From the NCBI GenBank assembly GCA_049671305.1, contig JBATUR010000062.1:1-34974 (forward strand): DNA of 34,974 bases, given 5' to 3'. The translations under genes were made by a program, and so were the position numbers. The first letter of the stretch is position 1; the number at the start of each line of letters is the position of its first letter. Shown here piece by piece: positions 23,395 through 31,931 of the stretch. The stretch comes from CADCTM01 sp049671305 (GTDB lineage Bacteria; Cyanobacteriota; Cyanobacteriia; Cyanobacteriales; Coleofasciculaceae). Under the pieces are notes generated by a model. It was given only the letters and a program-made list of their open reading frames with translations. It did no database searches and was not told the origin of the DNA.

Positions 23395-25848
23395 TTAAGG
23401 GGCAACTATTTGGAATTCTACACATCTACTTAATTGTGGAACTTGTTCACCTTTAATACCGATTGGAGAATCTATTGTGCCTTCGGTTTGTATTCGTTGG
23501 GAATTGACTCCTTGAGTCTCAAGAAAGTTTTTTACTTTGATAGCACGCTCTAGCGCCAATTGCTGATTTTCAGCAGCACTACCTTTAGGATCAGTATAGC
23601 CAACTAGTTTCAAGTTTTTGGTAGGATATTGGTCGAGAAACGCCTTAATTTGATTAATTTTTGGGATTTCAGTAGCTTTTAGTTCCGAAGAACCTTGGTC
23701 AAAGTAAACGCGAGAAGCGATCGCTTGTGGCTGTAATCTTACTGTATTAGTAACAGATTGTACTCCGGGAATTTGCTGAAATGCTTCAGTGACTTTTTTG
23801 GCATCTGTTTCCTCAAGCACAGTCCCCCTTACTGTAACTTTCCCATTATTAAAGTTAGCCTCTAGCACGGCACCATCCATCTGATTAAGCAGACTAGCAA
23901 CTCGCTTCACCTCTGCTTGTGCTGATACTGGACTAGCAGGTACTTCAACGGGAATTATCGCATTAGATATCTTGAGTTTTGGTACAACTTTTTGAGCTAT
24001 TTGTTCAGCTTTTGAGCGCAAATATTGATTGGGTAAACGTCCAGAAAGCTTTATTGTGCCTCGACTTGCATCTACCCCAAGACGATAAATAGCTAATTCA
24101 GGATCAGATTCTAAAGCTAACTTAGTATTTTCCTCTTGGCGGCTTTCAATAGTACCCCAATGATGATGAATTCCTAATGGTACAAAAATTGCTGCCAAAA
24201 TTCCTAAACTTAGCAACACTAAACCCACAGGAGTTAAAGGTTTCTTATACTTAGCAAATTTATCTCCCCATTTTGTTAAATTTTTCAGAAGCGGCGTAAT
24301 TTCTTCAGGTACATTATTAGGGTTGCCATCAAATGCTTCTATAGGCTTATCATAGTTGAGAACAATATTACTCAAAGCTGTACGCATCTTTTGCTTAAAT
24401 AGCTTGGGTTGTTCCCCTTGAATCACGACAGCTAAATAACAGTATCCTGCAACTTCTAAAATAATCTTAGAATTGCCATAATCAATTTGATCAATTTCTG
24501 ATATTTCTCCTGATTGAGCAATACAATCATTAACAAAGCTACGAATTGCTGTCAGCATTCCAGCTACCATTTCTGATTCTAATTGCTGTCTCTCGGTAGG
24601 CTGAACTTCTGCAATTACTAACCCAGAAGTTTTTTGAATTAGAAAAATTGCTTGAACAGTAAAAGGCGTCGATTCTCTAAAAATCAATTCTGCCTCAGAA
24701 ACTCCCTGAAGTTTGGCACGAACTTTACGAGAAACTCCTTCTAAACTGAAAGTTTTTTCAACTTTTTCATTAATTGTCTGAATTGCTTCAGCAAAGTATT
24801 TAGAAACTGTGCTACCAATAACTGGATAAAGTGCATCCACCATCGCATCTCGCTCTAGGTGAATTTGTTCTTTAATTGCATTACCCATTTCTGGTCCCAA
24901 TGCCTTAGCAAAATCCCCAGGAGAATTGATTATTTGTTGAGTAACAGCATCAGCTAATACTGGAGATAAAGCCAAACTCATCGCTCTTTTATCTTGATTA
25001 GTTCGATGCTGGATCATGCCATCAACAATTGGGGAAAGTGTTAAGGCTGCTTCTTCTCTAGCTTCCAAAACTTGACGACTTAAAATCGCACTAATTAAAG
25101 GAACAATCAAATTTGTTAATCTTATCGGGTCATTTACTTGATTTTCAAGAGTCTCTATTTTAATCTTAAACTGGGCAAGGAGTTCCTGAGACTCCATCAT
25201 TTGCTGAGTTAACATCAAACGTTGCCAACGCTCAAATAATTCTATAGAGTTCTCAACAGCTTGCTCACTATTTGTTGCTATGGCTTGATCAGAAACTGGG
25301 GTCTGTTGTGCTCTTTGCCATTGAGAGCTAATTAGCCGATTAAATACTTGCTCTGGAGCAGTGTTTTGATTTTCTGATTGATTTGTTTGTACTTCAGCAA
25401 CAACTGATCTCTCTTCAAATTCTGGCTGCTCTAGTTGGTTTTGTGGTTTTAATTGCTCTTTTTGCCGTGCTTCCGCTGCTTTAATTTCTTCCCATTCTAT
25501 CTGAAATTTTGATTTTGTTTCTATTTTTTCAGATGATTCTTTCGCTGACAAATTGAGTTGTTCAGGGTTATTCTCTGGTTGAGCAGTAGAGAAAAATTCA
25601 TCTTTTTTTTCAGTATCACTTTCTAAACTGGGATTCAGGATTTCATCTGATTCTGTTAAAAGATTAATTTTTTCTGTTTCATTATTAATACTTAAGTCAT
25701 TAGTCGTAACTTCAACCTCTTCGGAGGTATCAGTAGACGCTTCTTCTTTAGATACTTGACCTTGATTAACTACCTGTAAATCTATCAATAAATCTAGCAA
25801 GCTATCTAGTTGAGAGCCACCAGATGAATTTTTGTTTGATAAAGCCAT
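23395..25848 (-). CDS. Trans-envelope protein: large cytoplasmic region, one membrane helix, two BON domains and OmpA-like domain
   Basis: 817 residues. The first 170 are acidic and disordered (Glu/Thr/Asn-rich), followed by a helical coiled-coil region (about 195-380). At about 385-480 is a compact alpha/beta domain (FLIQKTSGLVIAEV, MVAGMLTAIRSFVNDCI, YCYLAVVIQGE) resembling roadblock/longin-type modules that bind small GTPases. One membrane helix lies at about 538-560 (PVGLVLLSLGILAAIFVPLG). Beyond it are two BON-like domains (about 575-705) and an OmpA-like peptidoglycan-binding domain (about 711-817; VYFDQGSSEL, GYTDPKGSAAENQQLALERA with the ligand Asp and Arg). There is no signal peptide: the single helix would place the N-terminus in the cytoplasm and OmpA in the periplasm. 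It lies just upstream of the two GTPases, its likely partners. Confidence 0.85.
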   Translation of the reverse strand: MALSNKNSSGGSQLDSLLDLLIDLQVVNQGQVSKEEASTDTSEEVEVTTNDLSINNETEKINLLTESDEILNPSLESDTEKKDEFFSTAQPENNPEQLNLSAKESSEKIETKSKFQIEWEEIKAAEARQKEQLKPQNQLEQPEFEERSVVAEVQTNQSENQNTAPEQVFNRLISSQWQRAQQTPVSDQAIATNSEQAVENSIELFERWQRLMLTQQMMESQELLAQFKIKIETLENQVNDPIRLTNLIVPLISAILSRQVLEAREEAALTLSPIVDGMIQHRTNQDKRAMSLALSPVLADAVTQQIINSPGDFAKALGPEMGNAIKEQIHLERDAMVDALYPVIGSTVSKYFAEAIQTINEKVEKTFSLEGVSRKVRAKLQGVSEAELIFRESTPFTVQAIFLIQKTSGLVIAEVQPTERQQLESEMVAGMLTAIRSFVNDCIAQSGEISEIDQIDYGNSKIILEVAGYCYLAVVIQGEQPKLFKQKMRTALSNIVLNYDKPIEAFDGNPNNVPEEITPLLKNLTKWGDKFAKYKKPLTPVGLVLLSLGILAAIFVPLGIHHHWGTIESRQEENTKLALESDPELAIYRLGVDASRGTIKLSGRLPNQYLRSKAEQIAQKVVPKLKISNAIIPVEVPASPVSAQAEVKRVASLLNQMDGAVLEANFNNGKVTVRGTVLEETDAKKVTEAFQQIPGVQSVTNTVRLQPQAIASRVYFDQGSSELKATEIPKINQIKAFLDQYPTKNLKLVGYTDPKGSAAENQQLALERAIKVKNFLETQGVNSQRIQTEGTIDSPIGIKGEQVPQLSRCVEFQIVAP

Positions 25849-26055
25849 ACCTGATTTACCTTTCCCTAATTCATATAGGATAATAGATATTGCTAAAATT
25901 AAAATTTTAGAGTGTTCAAAATTCAGACTCTAAATCTTCAACTTTAGCAATTCTACTTTTAAACACCTATCCGAACAATGGATATAAAAATTGCAGTCGC
26001 AGCTATCTCTTACATAAATAAAAGGACTGGATAGGTTTTGATGCAATATTCTTAT

Positions 26056-26664
26056 TTACTCAGAAACTTTAGTCGCTTCTATTAAAAGAATATCATCTTC
26101 TCCATTACGTCCTGAGTCCTTTAACTCCGGAGAGAATTCAGCTTTTTTCATTCTTAAGCCAAGCTCAAATAATACATCTGCCATATCATTTCTGGAAACT
26201 TTAACATCAGCAAGCAGAGAAAAACGTTTTTCTAGCTCATCAAAAATCTGAGTTTTTAGAGCGCGAGTATCTTCTTGAAGCTTTTCTCTAGTTTCTGATA
26301 GTTCTTTACGAATCGAAGTAGTTTGACCAACAACAGATTTATCCATTGTTTCAATACTACTAGAAAAACTTTTGTAGCTCCGATCAATCTGTTGCCGAAC
26401 ATCAATGTTATCTTTCTGAGAAGTAAGGCTCAAAGATTTAATTCTTTCTTCAAGACTCTCAATAGAAGCTCTAATTTCTGTTAAACATTCTGTTTTAACT
26501 TGTTCTGTACGCTCGCGCATTTCCTGTTCTAGCTTAGAAAGACGAGATTCTAGTTTATCAATATCGCCATCATATTCTTGCAATTTAGATCCAAATATGA
26601 TATCTCGAATTAAATCGATATTGCCCATTCTTTCCCGAATTTCTTCTTTGGTAACTTCACCCAT
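26056..26664 (-). CDS. Coiled-coil protein of unknown function
   Basis: Not recognised as a named family. 202 residues, almost wholly helical from about 35 to 165, with heptad-like spacing (DKLESRLSKLEQEMRERTEQ, IRASIESLEERIKSLS, RKELSETREKLQEDTRALKT). The C-terminal part DVLFELGLRMKKAEFS may be a short globular end. No membrane segment or signal peptide. It lies about 210 bases upstream of the OmpA-domain gene on the same strand and is probably the first gene of the GTPase cluster or its own unit. Possible roles are scaffold or structural protein; this is inference from context. Confidence 0.75.
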   Translation of the reverse strand: MGEVTKEEIRERMGNIDLIRDIIFGSKLQEYDGDIDKLESRLSKLEQEMRERTEQVKTECLTEIRASIESLEERIKSLSLTSQKDNIDVRQQIDRSYKSFSSSIETMDKSVVGQTTSIRKELSETREKLQEDTRALKTQIFDELEKRFSLLADVKVSRNDMADVLFELGLRMKKAEFSPELKDSGRNGEDDILLIEATKVSE

Positions 26665-26786
26665 TTTTTTTCTCTAAGTGTTAGTTTTTGTGTACTCTCA
26701 AATCGCTGGTTGTCGCCTGAAATTACCTATAGCAGCAGGGTTCTGACTGTCTACCAAAAATCTTCTGCTTTGCGGCAATTGCCATC

Positions 26787-26819
26787 ACTATAACAAACAT
26801 TGCGATACGTTATAGTTTT
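26787..26819. other. Inverted repeat between the aldo/keto reductase and coiled-coil genes
   Basis: ACTATAAC (26787-26794) and GTTATAGT (26809-26816) form an 8-bp stem with a 14-base loop, with TTTT at 26816-26819 on the plus strand. It lies downstream of the aldo/keto reductase stop (minus strand) and upstream of the coiled-coil gene. It could be a weak terminator or a regulator site; neither is certain. Confidence 0.35.
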
Positions 26820-26891
26820 GGCAAAAGCTGTTGCCGATGAAAGATTAATGTTAGTTACATAACGCAACAATCTCCGGCAAAACTAGTTTCA

Positions 26892-28019
26892 TTACTGCCA
26901 AAGTCGGCGTCGAGGTTTTCCATTTAAACGTTGATGAGCATCATTTAAAAGTAGCGGAATATCTAACTGATGGGGACAACGGGGTAGACAGTCGCCGCAA
27001 TTAGTACAACGATTTCCTTTAACTCCTGCAAACCAATGTCCAGCATTTTCAAACATTTGATAACGGTATTGACTAAAGTCTGTCATCTCATAAGCTACAG
27101 CCAAATTTCTTAATCGTAAAACTTCAGGAATATTAATATTCTCTGGGCAAGGTAGACAAGCATAACATTGTTGACAATGATCAGTTTTCAGAACTTTTAA
27201 TTCTTGCTCCAACCGTTTTAATACCTCAATTTCATCCAAAGATAAAGACTGGTCTTGATCAGCAAGCTCTAAGGGTGTGCTAAGTTGATCTGGGCTAGCT
27301 GGACCAACGCTGAGAGTGCTAATACGGCGATCGCTTAATAAAAATCGATAGTTTAATTCTAATGGCGTAAAAGGCTGGCATAACTCTTGTAACTTTGGTG
27401 GTGGAGTATAAAGACGCCCTCCTTTATCAGCAGGAGAGATAACGAAAATACCCAAATCCTTCTTTTTTGCCAACTCAATTGCCGCTGCATTACGTTGCCA
27501 AAAATAGTAATAATGAAGGTTAATAAATTCAAATAAATCTGTATTAATTACCGAAATAATTAACTCTAATTGTCCATGAGTTGAAAAGCCCACGTGTCGC
27601 ACATAACCTTGATCCACAAACTCTTGCACCGCCTTCATACAACCATTTGGCGACTCAACCCAGGCTAAATGTTCCCAAGTATTAATGCCATGAATTGCCA
27701 AACAATCCAAATAATCGAGCTGTAGGCGTTCTAAAGACTCATTTAACCACTGACGCATCAAGTTAGCATCAGGTGTTGGTGGCAGCTTGGTTGTAATATA
27801 TAGCTGTTGGCGCGGTAAGGATAAATCAGTTTTTAAAATAGTGCCAAGAAACTGTTCACTTTTGCCATAACCTCTAGCGGTTTCTAGATGATTAATACCT
27901 TGAGCTATTGCTGCAATTACTGTCTGATTTGCCTCAAATTCCGAAGCTAAACAGCGCATAGTTCCTAGGGAAAATACCGAAAGATTTAGATTAGTTTTCC
28001 CAAAGCGTCGATAGCGCAT
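26892..28019 (-). CDS. Aldo/keto reductase with two C-terminal [4Fe-4S] motifs
   Basis: 375 residues. The first 260 form an aldo/keto reductase barrel with the opening MRYRRFGKTNLNLSVFSLGT and the active-site positions ETARGYGKSE (Tyr), TTKLP (Lys) and AIHGIN (His). The catalytic Asp of DTAxxYG is Glu here. The C-terminal part carries two ferredoxin-like motifs, CQQCYACLPCP (about 280-291) and CTNCGDCLPRCP (about 337-347), enough for two 4Fe-4S clusters. It is therefore a member of the Fe-S-containing oxidoreductase branch, probably taking electrons from ferredoxin-type donors. Substrate unknown. It stands alone on the minus strand. Confidence 0.9.
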   Translation of the reverse strand: MRYRRFGKTNLNLSVFSLGTMRCLASEFEANQTVIAAIAQGINHLETARGYGKSEQFLGTILKTDLSLPRQQLYITTKLPPTPDANLMRQWLNESLERLQLDYLDCLAIHGINTWEHLAWVESPNGCMKAVQEFVDQGYVRHVGFSTHGQLELIISVINTDLFEFINLHYYYFWQRNAAAIELAKKKDLGIFVISPADKGGRLYTPPPKLQELCQPFTPLELNYRFLLSDRRISTLSVGPASPDQLSTPLELADQDQSLSLDEIEVLKRLEQELKVLKTDHCQQCYACLPCPENINIPEVLRLRNLAVAYEMTDFSQYRYQMFENAGHWFAGVKGNRCTNCGDCLPRCPHQLDIPLLLNDAHQRLNGKPRRRLWQ

Positions 28020-28088
28020 ATATCTACTTTAGAGCAGAAATCTTAAATGAATTTAATCTTTAAAATCTGCATTTGATTTTTAATTAAA

Positions 28089-28130
28089 TAGTCCTTGGTT
28101 TTTGTAGTCATAGTTAGTGACCAAGGACTA
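28089..28130. terminator. Long hairpin, possible terminator after the DUF151 gene
   Basis: TAGTCCTTGGT (28089-28099) and ACCAAGGACTA (28120-28130) form an 11-bp perfect stem with a 20-base loop. It lies about 50 bases after the DUF151 stop on the minus strand. The T run after the stem is weak. The sequence resembles low-complexity repeats seen between cyanobacterial genes. Confidence 0.4.
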
Positions 28131-28180
28131 ACAATCACGAGCCTTTAAAACTAGAATCCAGACATAATTTTTAGATAAGT

Positions 28181-28687
28181 TTAAGCCTCCCCACCAGTTT
28201 TGTGTCCTCGGCGTTGGGTAAAATCTTCAGGGCGGATGTTGGAGATAAACTCCCGAAAGCTGCGTCTTTCTTCTTCGTCGGCATCTCTGTCAACCGGAAT
28301 TGAGGCATCAGCAATCACTTCTTCCATCACCCAGATTGGGCTATTTGTGCGTAGAGCGATCGCGATCGCATCACTAGGTCGAGCATCGATTTCTTTCCTC
28401 GCCTCGCCTTGACGCACACAGAGGATGGCGTAGAACGTATTGTCCTGCAGCGAATGAATAATAATTTTTTCTAAGTTCATTTCCCATGCTTGGAGAAGAT
28501 TCACAAACAGGTCATGAGTCAGGGGGCGAGGAGGCGTTTGCTTCTCCAAAACACTGATAATTGCCTTTGCCTGGTCTTGCCCGATATAAATCGGCAGGGC
28601 GCGTCGGTCGGAAGAATCCTTGAGCAATACAATGGGACTCTTCGTAACGGCGTCTAATGCAATTCCAGCAACTCTCATTTCAATCAT
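28181..28687 (-). CDS. Bifunctional nuclease family protein (DUF151)
   Basis: 168 residues. It matches the DUF151 family: MRVAGIALD, SPIVLLKDSSDRRALPIYIG, then QAKAIISVLE, RPLTHDLFVNLL, FYAILCVRQGE and the ARPSDAIAIALRT signature. Plant members have been described as DNase/RNase enzymes, and bacterial ones are widespread and poorly characterised. The start at 28687 is supported by AGAGG seven bases upstream. It is transcribed away from the riboflavin synthase gene, with 301 bases between the two starts. No membrane segment. Confidence 0.93.
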   Translation of the reverse strand: MIEMRVAGIALDAVTKSPIVLLKDSSDRRALPIYIGQDQAKAIISVLEKQTPPRPLTHDLFVNLLQAWEMNLEKIIIHSLQDNTFYAILCVRQGEARKEIDARPSDAIAIALRTNSPIWVMEEVIADASIPVDRDADEEERRSFREFISNIRPEDFTQRRGHKTGGEA

Positions 28688-28988
28688 GGCTTGGCCTCTA
28701 GAATACGGTCGGCGTCGGGGACATCAAAGCGGAGCGGTAGACTAGTATTGTATGGTTTAGCAAGAGCAGCAAATTTTGTTATTTGTTCTCATCACTTGAC
28801 CATCAACTATCAAAATCAGCCCTTAAAAACTTGGCTTTAATGGGGATCAACAAGGTTTGTATTCTCCAAGTATGCCGTAGTCTCAGGACGTTTGGACTGA
28901 GACTTCATCAAAAAAATACACCCTCAACAAGTGCTAAATCACCACTGGTAGGGACAACCGTACAAACTCAGGAGTTGAACCAAAAACC
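28688..28988. other. Divergent intergenic region with a hairpin
   Basis: This region separates the starts of DUF151 (minus) and ribE (plus). AGTCTCAG (28879-28886) and CTGAGACT (28897-28904) form a perfect 8-bp stem with a 10-base loop, about 85 bases before the ribE start. The conserved elements of an FMN riboswitch are not present. The frame 28783-29004 was not accepted as a gene. Confidence 0.45.
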
Positions 28989-29675
28989 GTGTTTACAGGA
29001 TTAATTCAAGCCTTGGGAACGATTCGACCGCTAGGAGGCGATCGCTTTGATGTGTCCTGCCGTGAAGATAATGATGTCATCTTAAGAGATTTAGCGATCG
29101 GTGATAGCGTTGCTGTGGATGGAATCTGTCTAACGGTAGAAACAGTCTTACCCCAAGGTTTTGTCGCCACTGCCTCTGATGAAACTCTCTACCGCACAAC
29201 ACTCGGACAACCAGAGCAAGCTGCCCCTTATGTTAACTTAGAAACCTCAGTGCGGGTTGGCAGCAAGTTGGGTGGTCATTTCGTAACTGGTCATATTGAT
29301 GGCATCGGTTGCTTGCAAGACTCGGTGCAAACCCCAAACTCCTGGGAAATGTGCTTTGCTTCCCCTGCCTCTCAAAACGAGCTCTGGCAGCGTCAAATTG
29401 CCCGTTATCTAATCCCTAAAGGCAGCATTGCCGTAAACGGTGTCAGCCTCACTATCGCCGACTGTGACCCCTCTGGAACCTGGTTCAAAGCGGCAGTGAT
29501 TCCCCACAGTTATGCACAAACCAACCTCAGATATTTAGAAGTTGGTAGTTGGGTAAATTTAGAAGGCGATATTTTAGGCAAATATGTCGCCAAAATTCTT
29601 GGTCACCAAGTCCCAGCATCTAGCTACCTGGAAGGAGTTTCACCAGAATTTTTGGCAGAACATGGCTATGTTTAA
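28989..29675 (+). CDS. ribE: Riboflavin synthase, alpha subunit
   Basis: 228 residues. It converts two molecules of 6,7-dimethyl-8-ribityllumazine to riboflavin, the last step of riboflavin synthesis. Two homologous lumazine-binding barrels are visible: MFTGLIQALG, SVAVDGICLTV and GHFVTGHIDGIG in the first, and SIAVNGVSLTIA with AVIPHSYAQTNL in the second. The GTG start is chosen because MFTGLI is the invariant N-terminus of the family, although the nearest GGAG is about 14 bases upstream. No other rib genes lie nearby. It is convergent with the lipoprotein gene. Confidence 0.96.
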   Translation: MFTGLIQALGTIRPLGGDRFDVSCREDNDVILRDLAIGDSVAVDGICLTVETVLPQGFVATASDETLYRTTLGQPEQAAPYVNLETSVRVGSKLGGHFVTGHIDGIGCLQDSVQTPNSWEMCFASPASQNELWQRQIARYLIPKGSIAVNGVSLTIADCDPSGTWFKAAVIPHSYAQTNLRYLEVGSWVNLEGDILGKYVAKILGHQVPASSYLEGVSPEFLAEHGYV

Positions 29676-29737
29676 CTAAAAGATTGCTGAACTTCTTTAT
29701 TTAGTTTACATCTTTATCCTGCTTAAAGAATTAAGTT

Positions 29738-30565
29738 TTAAGGATCTACTGGATATACTCTTTGAGCAATCAGTACAGGCTTATTTGAGTATTCTGCTTC
29801 TATCTGCCTTTGCCATTCCAAATCCCAAGTTAAATTGTAATCTCTTTGAATATCAGCAACTACAAACGGACGAACTATACCAGTAACTACAACTTTCTGT
29901 CCTTGACTAATTGCTTTTTCTGGAGTCACATTCAAGACCAGTAAATCACTAGCGCCCATTAGTTGCTCCTCATCAAGAGTAAAGGCAATTGGACTGATTG
30001 TTTTTTCGATTTCAGCTTCTACAGCAACAGGTCGATTGTAATATAATTTAGGATCTTGAGTAACTTGACCAGGTTTTGGCGCTAAAGCTAACGATCTGGC
30101 AATAATTACTGGTCTGTTTTCATATTTTAGAAAGCTATCTCGCGGTAGGTTTAAGTTAAAATCTCTAGCAGTTTTAGCAAGATTAAACTTGTGAACCTCA
30201 CCTGTTACTTGAAGATTTACATTGTTAGGGGGTAAATCAAAAGGCGATGGTGAAGCATTCACAACTAGAATATTTTCACCTCGCAAAAGTTGCTTGTCAC
30301 TAATTGTTACCGCACTAGTACCAACTCGATCTACAATTTTGCTTCTGACTGTTACCGTCTGACCAATAAGCTGATTTGTTTGATTAGCAACATCTTTAAC
30401 ATTGACATCTGTTTGATCTTGGGCATTTATTCTCGCCTGAGAATCCCAAGGATTTAAGTTAATGCCGCAAGCTGGAAGAAGCATAGCCATTAAAGTAATA
30501 GCTATGAGCTGAATATTGGTATTTAAGCGTTTGGTCAGTTGTTTAAGATGGTGTTTATTGAGCAT
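29738..30565 (-). CDS. Lipoprotein with two tandem OB-like domains
   Basis: 275 residues. A basic N-terminus and hydrophobic stretch end in the lipobox LLPAC, with Cys33 as the lipid-bearing residue, so it should sit in a membrane facing the periplasm. The mature part holds two copies of a roughly 100-residue beta-rich unit. The first has LIGQTVTVRSKIVDRVGTSA, ENILVVNAS and VTGEVHKF. The second has YYNRPVAVEAEIEKTISPIA, SDLLVLNVTP and VVVTGIVRPF. Each ends in a KPVLIAQRV-like strand. This suggests OB-fold-like binding domains. The start has AAGGAG eight bases upstream. Function unknown. Confidence 0.8.
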   Translation of the reverse strand: MLNKHHLKQLTKRLNTNIQLIAITLMAMLLPACGINLNPWDSQARINAQDQTDVNVKDVANQTNQLIGQTVTVRSKIVDRVGTSAVTISDKQLLRGENILVVNASPSPFDLPPNNVNLQVTGEVHKFNLAKTARDFNLNLPRDSFLKYENRPVIIARSLALAPKPGQVTQDPKLYYNRPVAVEAEIEKTISPIAFTLDEEQLMGASDLLVLNVTPEKAISQGQKVVVTGIVRPFVVADIQRDYNLTWDLEWQRQIEAEYSNKPVLIAQRVYPVDP

Positions 30566-30803
30566 TATTTAATCTCCTTAAGTCTGCAATTGGCTAAATG
30601 TCTAGTGTAGCGTAAATTGTCATACTGATAGTTAGCTTTTGTTGCCAAATTGGTCACCCTAAATAAAATTTTAGTTGAGCTTCAGAAGCTAGTAACAGTG
30701 GTTTTGCCTTAATCAACAATTACCATTTTGAAAGTAATTTATGTAGCTGTTTGAGTATTTTGCTCGTTGCCACAAAGAAAATTTTGTATGTTTTCTTTTT
30801 TGT

Positions 30804-31373
30804 CTAATGCTCCACCCACTCAAGTAAGCCAAAAGAAGTAATTCCTCCTACAAAATGAGCACCAATCATATTAATATTGGCTAATACGATAAAAATATCC
30901 AGCGAACGAATTACATTCTGACGGTTATAGACAGCCATACCTTGAGGTTCTGCTAAAGATTTTGCGAGTAATACTATGACGCTTACTTCAGATGCTAAAA
31001 AAGCAAATAACAGCCCTACTGCACTAACCGTTAGTCCAATTTTTAAGACTTGAATAATGTCTTCCTTCCGTGGTTGTAGTTCGCGATTAGGCGACTGTAA
31101 AAGTTTGGCTAAACGTCTATAGCGGAAAGCCCAATATATTCTAAAGCACAGCAATAAAATTCCAATACTCGCTAAAAAAATAGCGAATCCAGTGCCCGCA
31201 TTAGCTGTTTTAGTGCCGAGGTTACGGCTAAAGATAGCTAACAACAGAGCAAGGAAAGAAGTCGTCCCTAGCAACAACTGTATCCAGAAGCTAAATCGGC
31301 TAACTGTACGAAATGTTGCAGCAAATTTTTGTTTAGTTGGTATTGGCAATGAGAAGCCTGATTGATTTGGCAT
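30804..31373 (-). CDS. DUF3611 family membrane protein (Tic21/PIC1-related)
   Basis: 189 residues from the second of two close ATGs. The site AAAGGAGG abuts the first ATG (31379) with no spacing and stands six bases before the second (31373), so the second start is preferred. Four membrane helices are visible (WIQLLLGTTSFLALLLAIF, TGFAIFLASIGILLLCF, IGLTVSAVGLLFAFLA, IFIVLANINMIGAHFVGG). The family is shared by cyanobacteria and chloroplasts, where the Tic21/PIC1 member of the inner envelope has been linked to protein import and iron transport. The role in bacteria is not settled. Confidence 0.85.
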   Translation of the reverse strand: MPNQSGFSLPIPTKQKFAATFRTVSRFSFWIQLLLGTTSFLALLLAIFSRNLGTKTANAGTGFAIFLASIGILLLCFRIYWAFRYRRLAKLLQSPNRELQPRKEDIIQVLKIGLTVSAVGLLFAFLASEVSVIVLLAKSLAEPQGMAVYNRQNVIRSLDIFIVLANINMIGAHFVGGITSFGLLEWVEH

Positions 31374-31931
31374 ATTCATCCTCCTTTAGCATGATTTATT
31401 CGGTAAAATAGAGCATATTTTATTTGGGATCAACACTTTGTGCAAGACATTTTTTAAACTAGTAGTCGCTTGATATTCAAATTATTTTAATTCCTAGACA
31501 ATCTTGACAGCTTCAGTTGTATTCGCTATTACCCTAGAAATTGTATTTCTGTTTATATAATATAATATCAAGGAGTTCCTTCAACGTAGATTAAGTGATA
31601 ATGTGAAATTTATCAAAGATATATATCTTGAGATATAGATTAAATAAATAATTAGTCAGACAGGTTTAGAATATTTCTAAACCATAAATATAAACACTGC
31701 CTTAACCTCGGTTATTGGCTGAAATTATTAAGATAATTTGGTCGATGAATATTTATTGGAGAATAACATCATGCCTTCTCGCTACACAAGACAGGTTTAA
31801 AAACAGCTTGGGTAGTGAGAAGGTGAGTAATTTGCGCCTCAATATTTGTTCGTAGTCTAACGGTTCCCTTTGCTCAATATAGAAAGTAAAGCGCCAGCTC
31901 ACGTAGCATAGAGTTAATTTTTAAATGTCTT
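31374..31931. other. AT-rich intergenic region with a hairpin
   Basis: About 550 bases between DUF3611 (minus) and the ion channel (plus), both transcribed outward, so both promoters should be here. A perfect 9-bp stem GGTTTAGAA-TAT-TTCTAAACC lies at 31663-31683. The word GACAGGTTTA occurs at about 31659 and 31789. No ORF, RNA gene or clear promoter was recognised. Confidence 0.45.

Noticed and set aside
28688..28988. FMN riboswitch upstream of ribE
   Set aside because: The conserved RFN-element helices and sequence blocks are not present; only a simple 8-bp hairpin was found.
28783..29004. 73-codon frame before riboflavin synthase
   Set aside because: Overlaps the ribE start, covers a hairpin, and has low-complexity composition.
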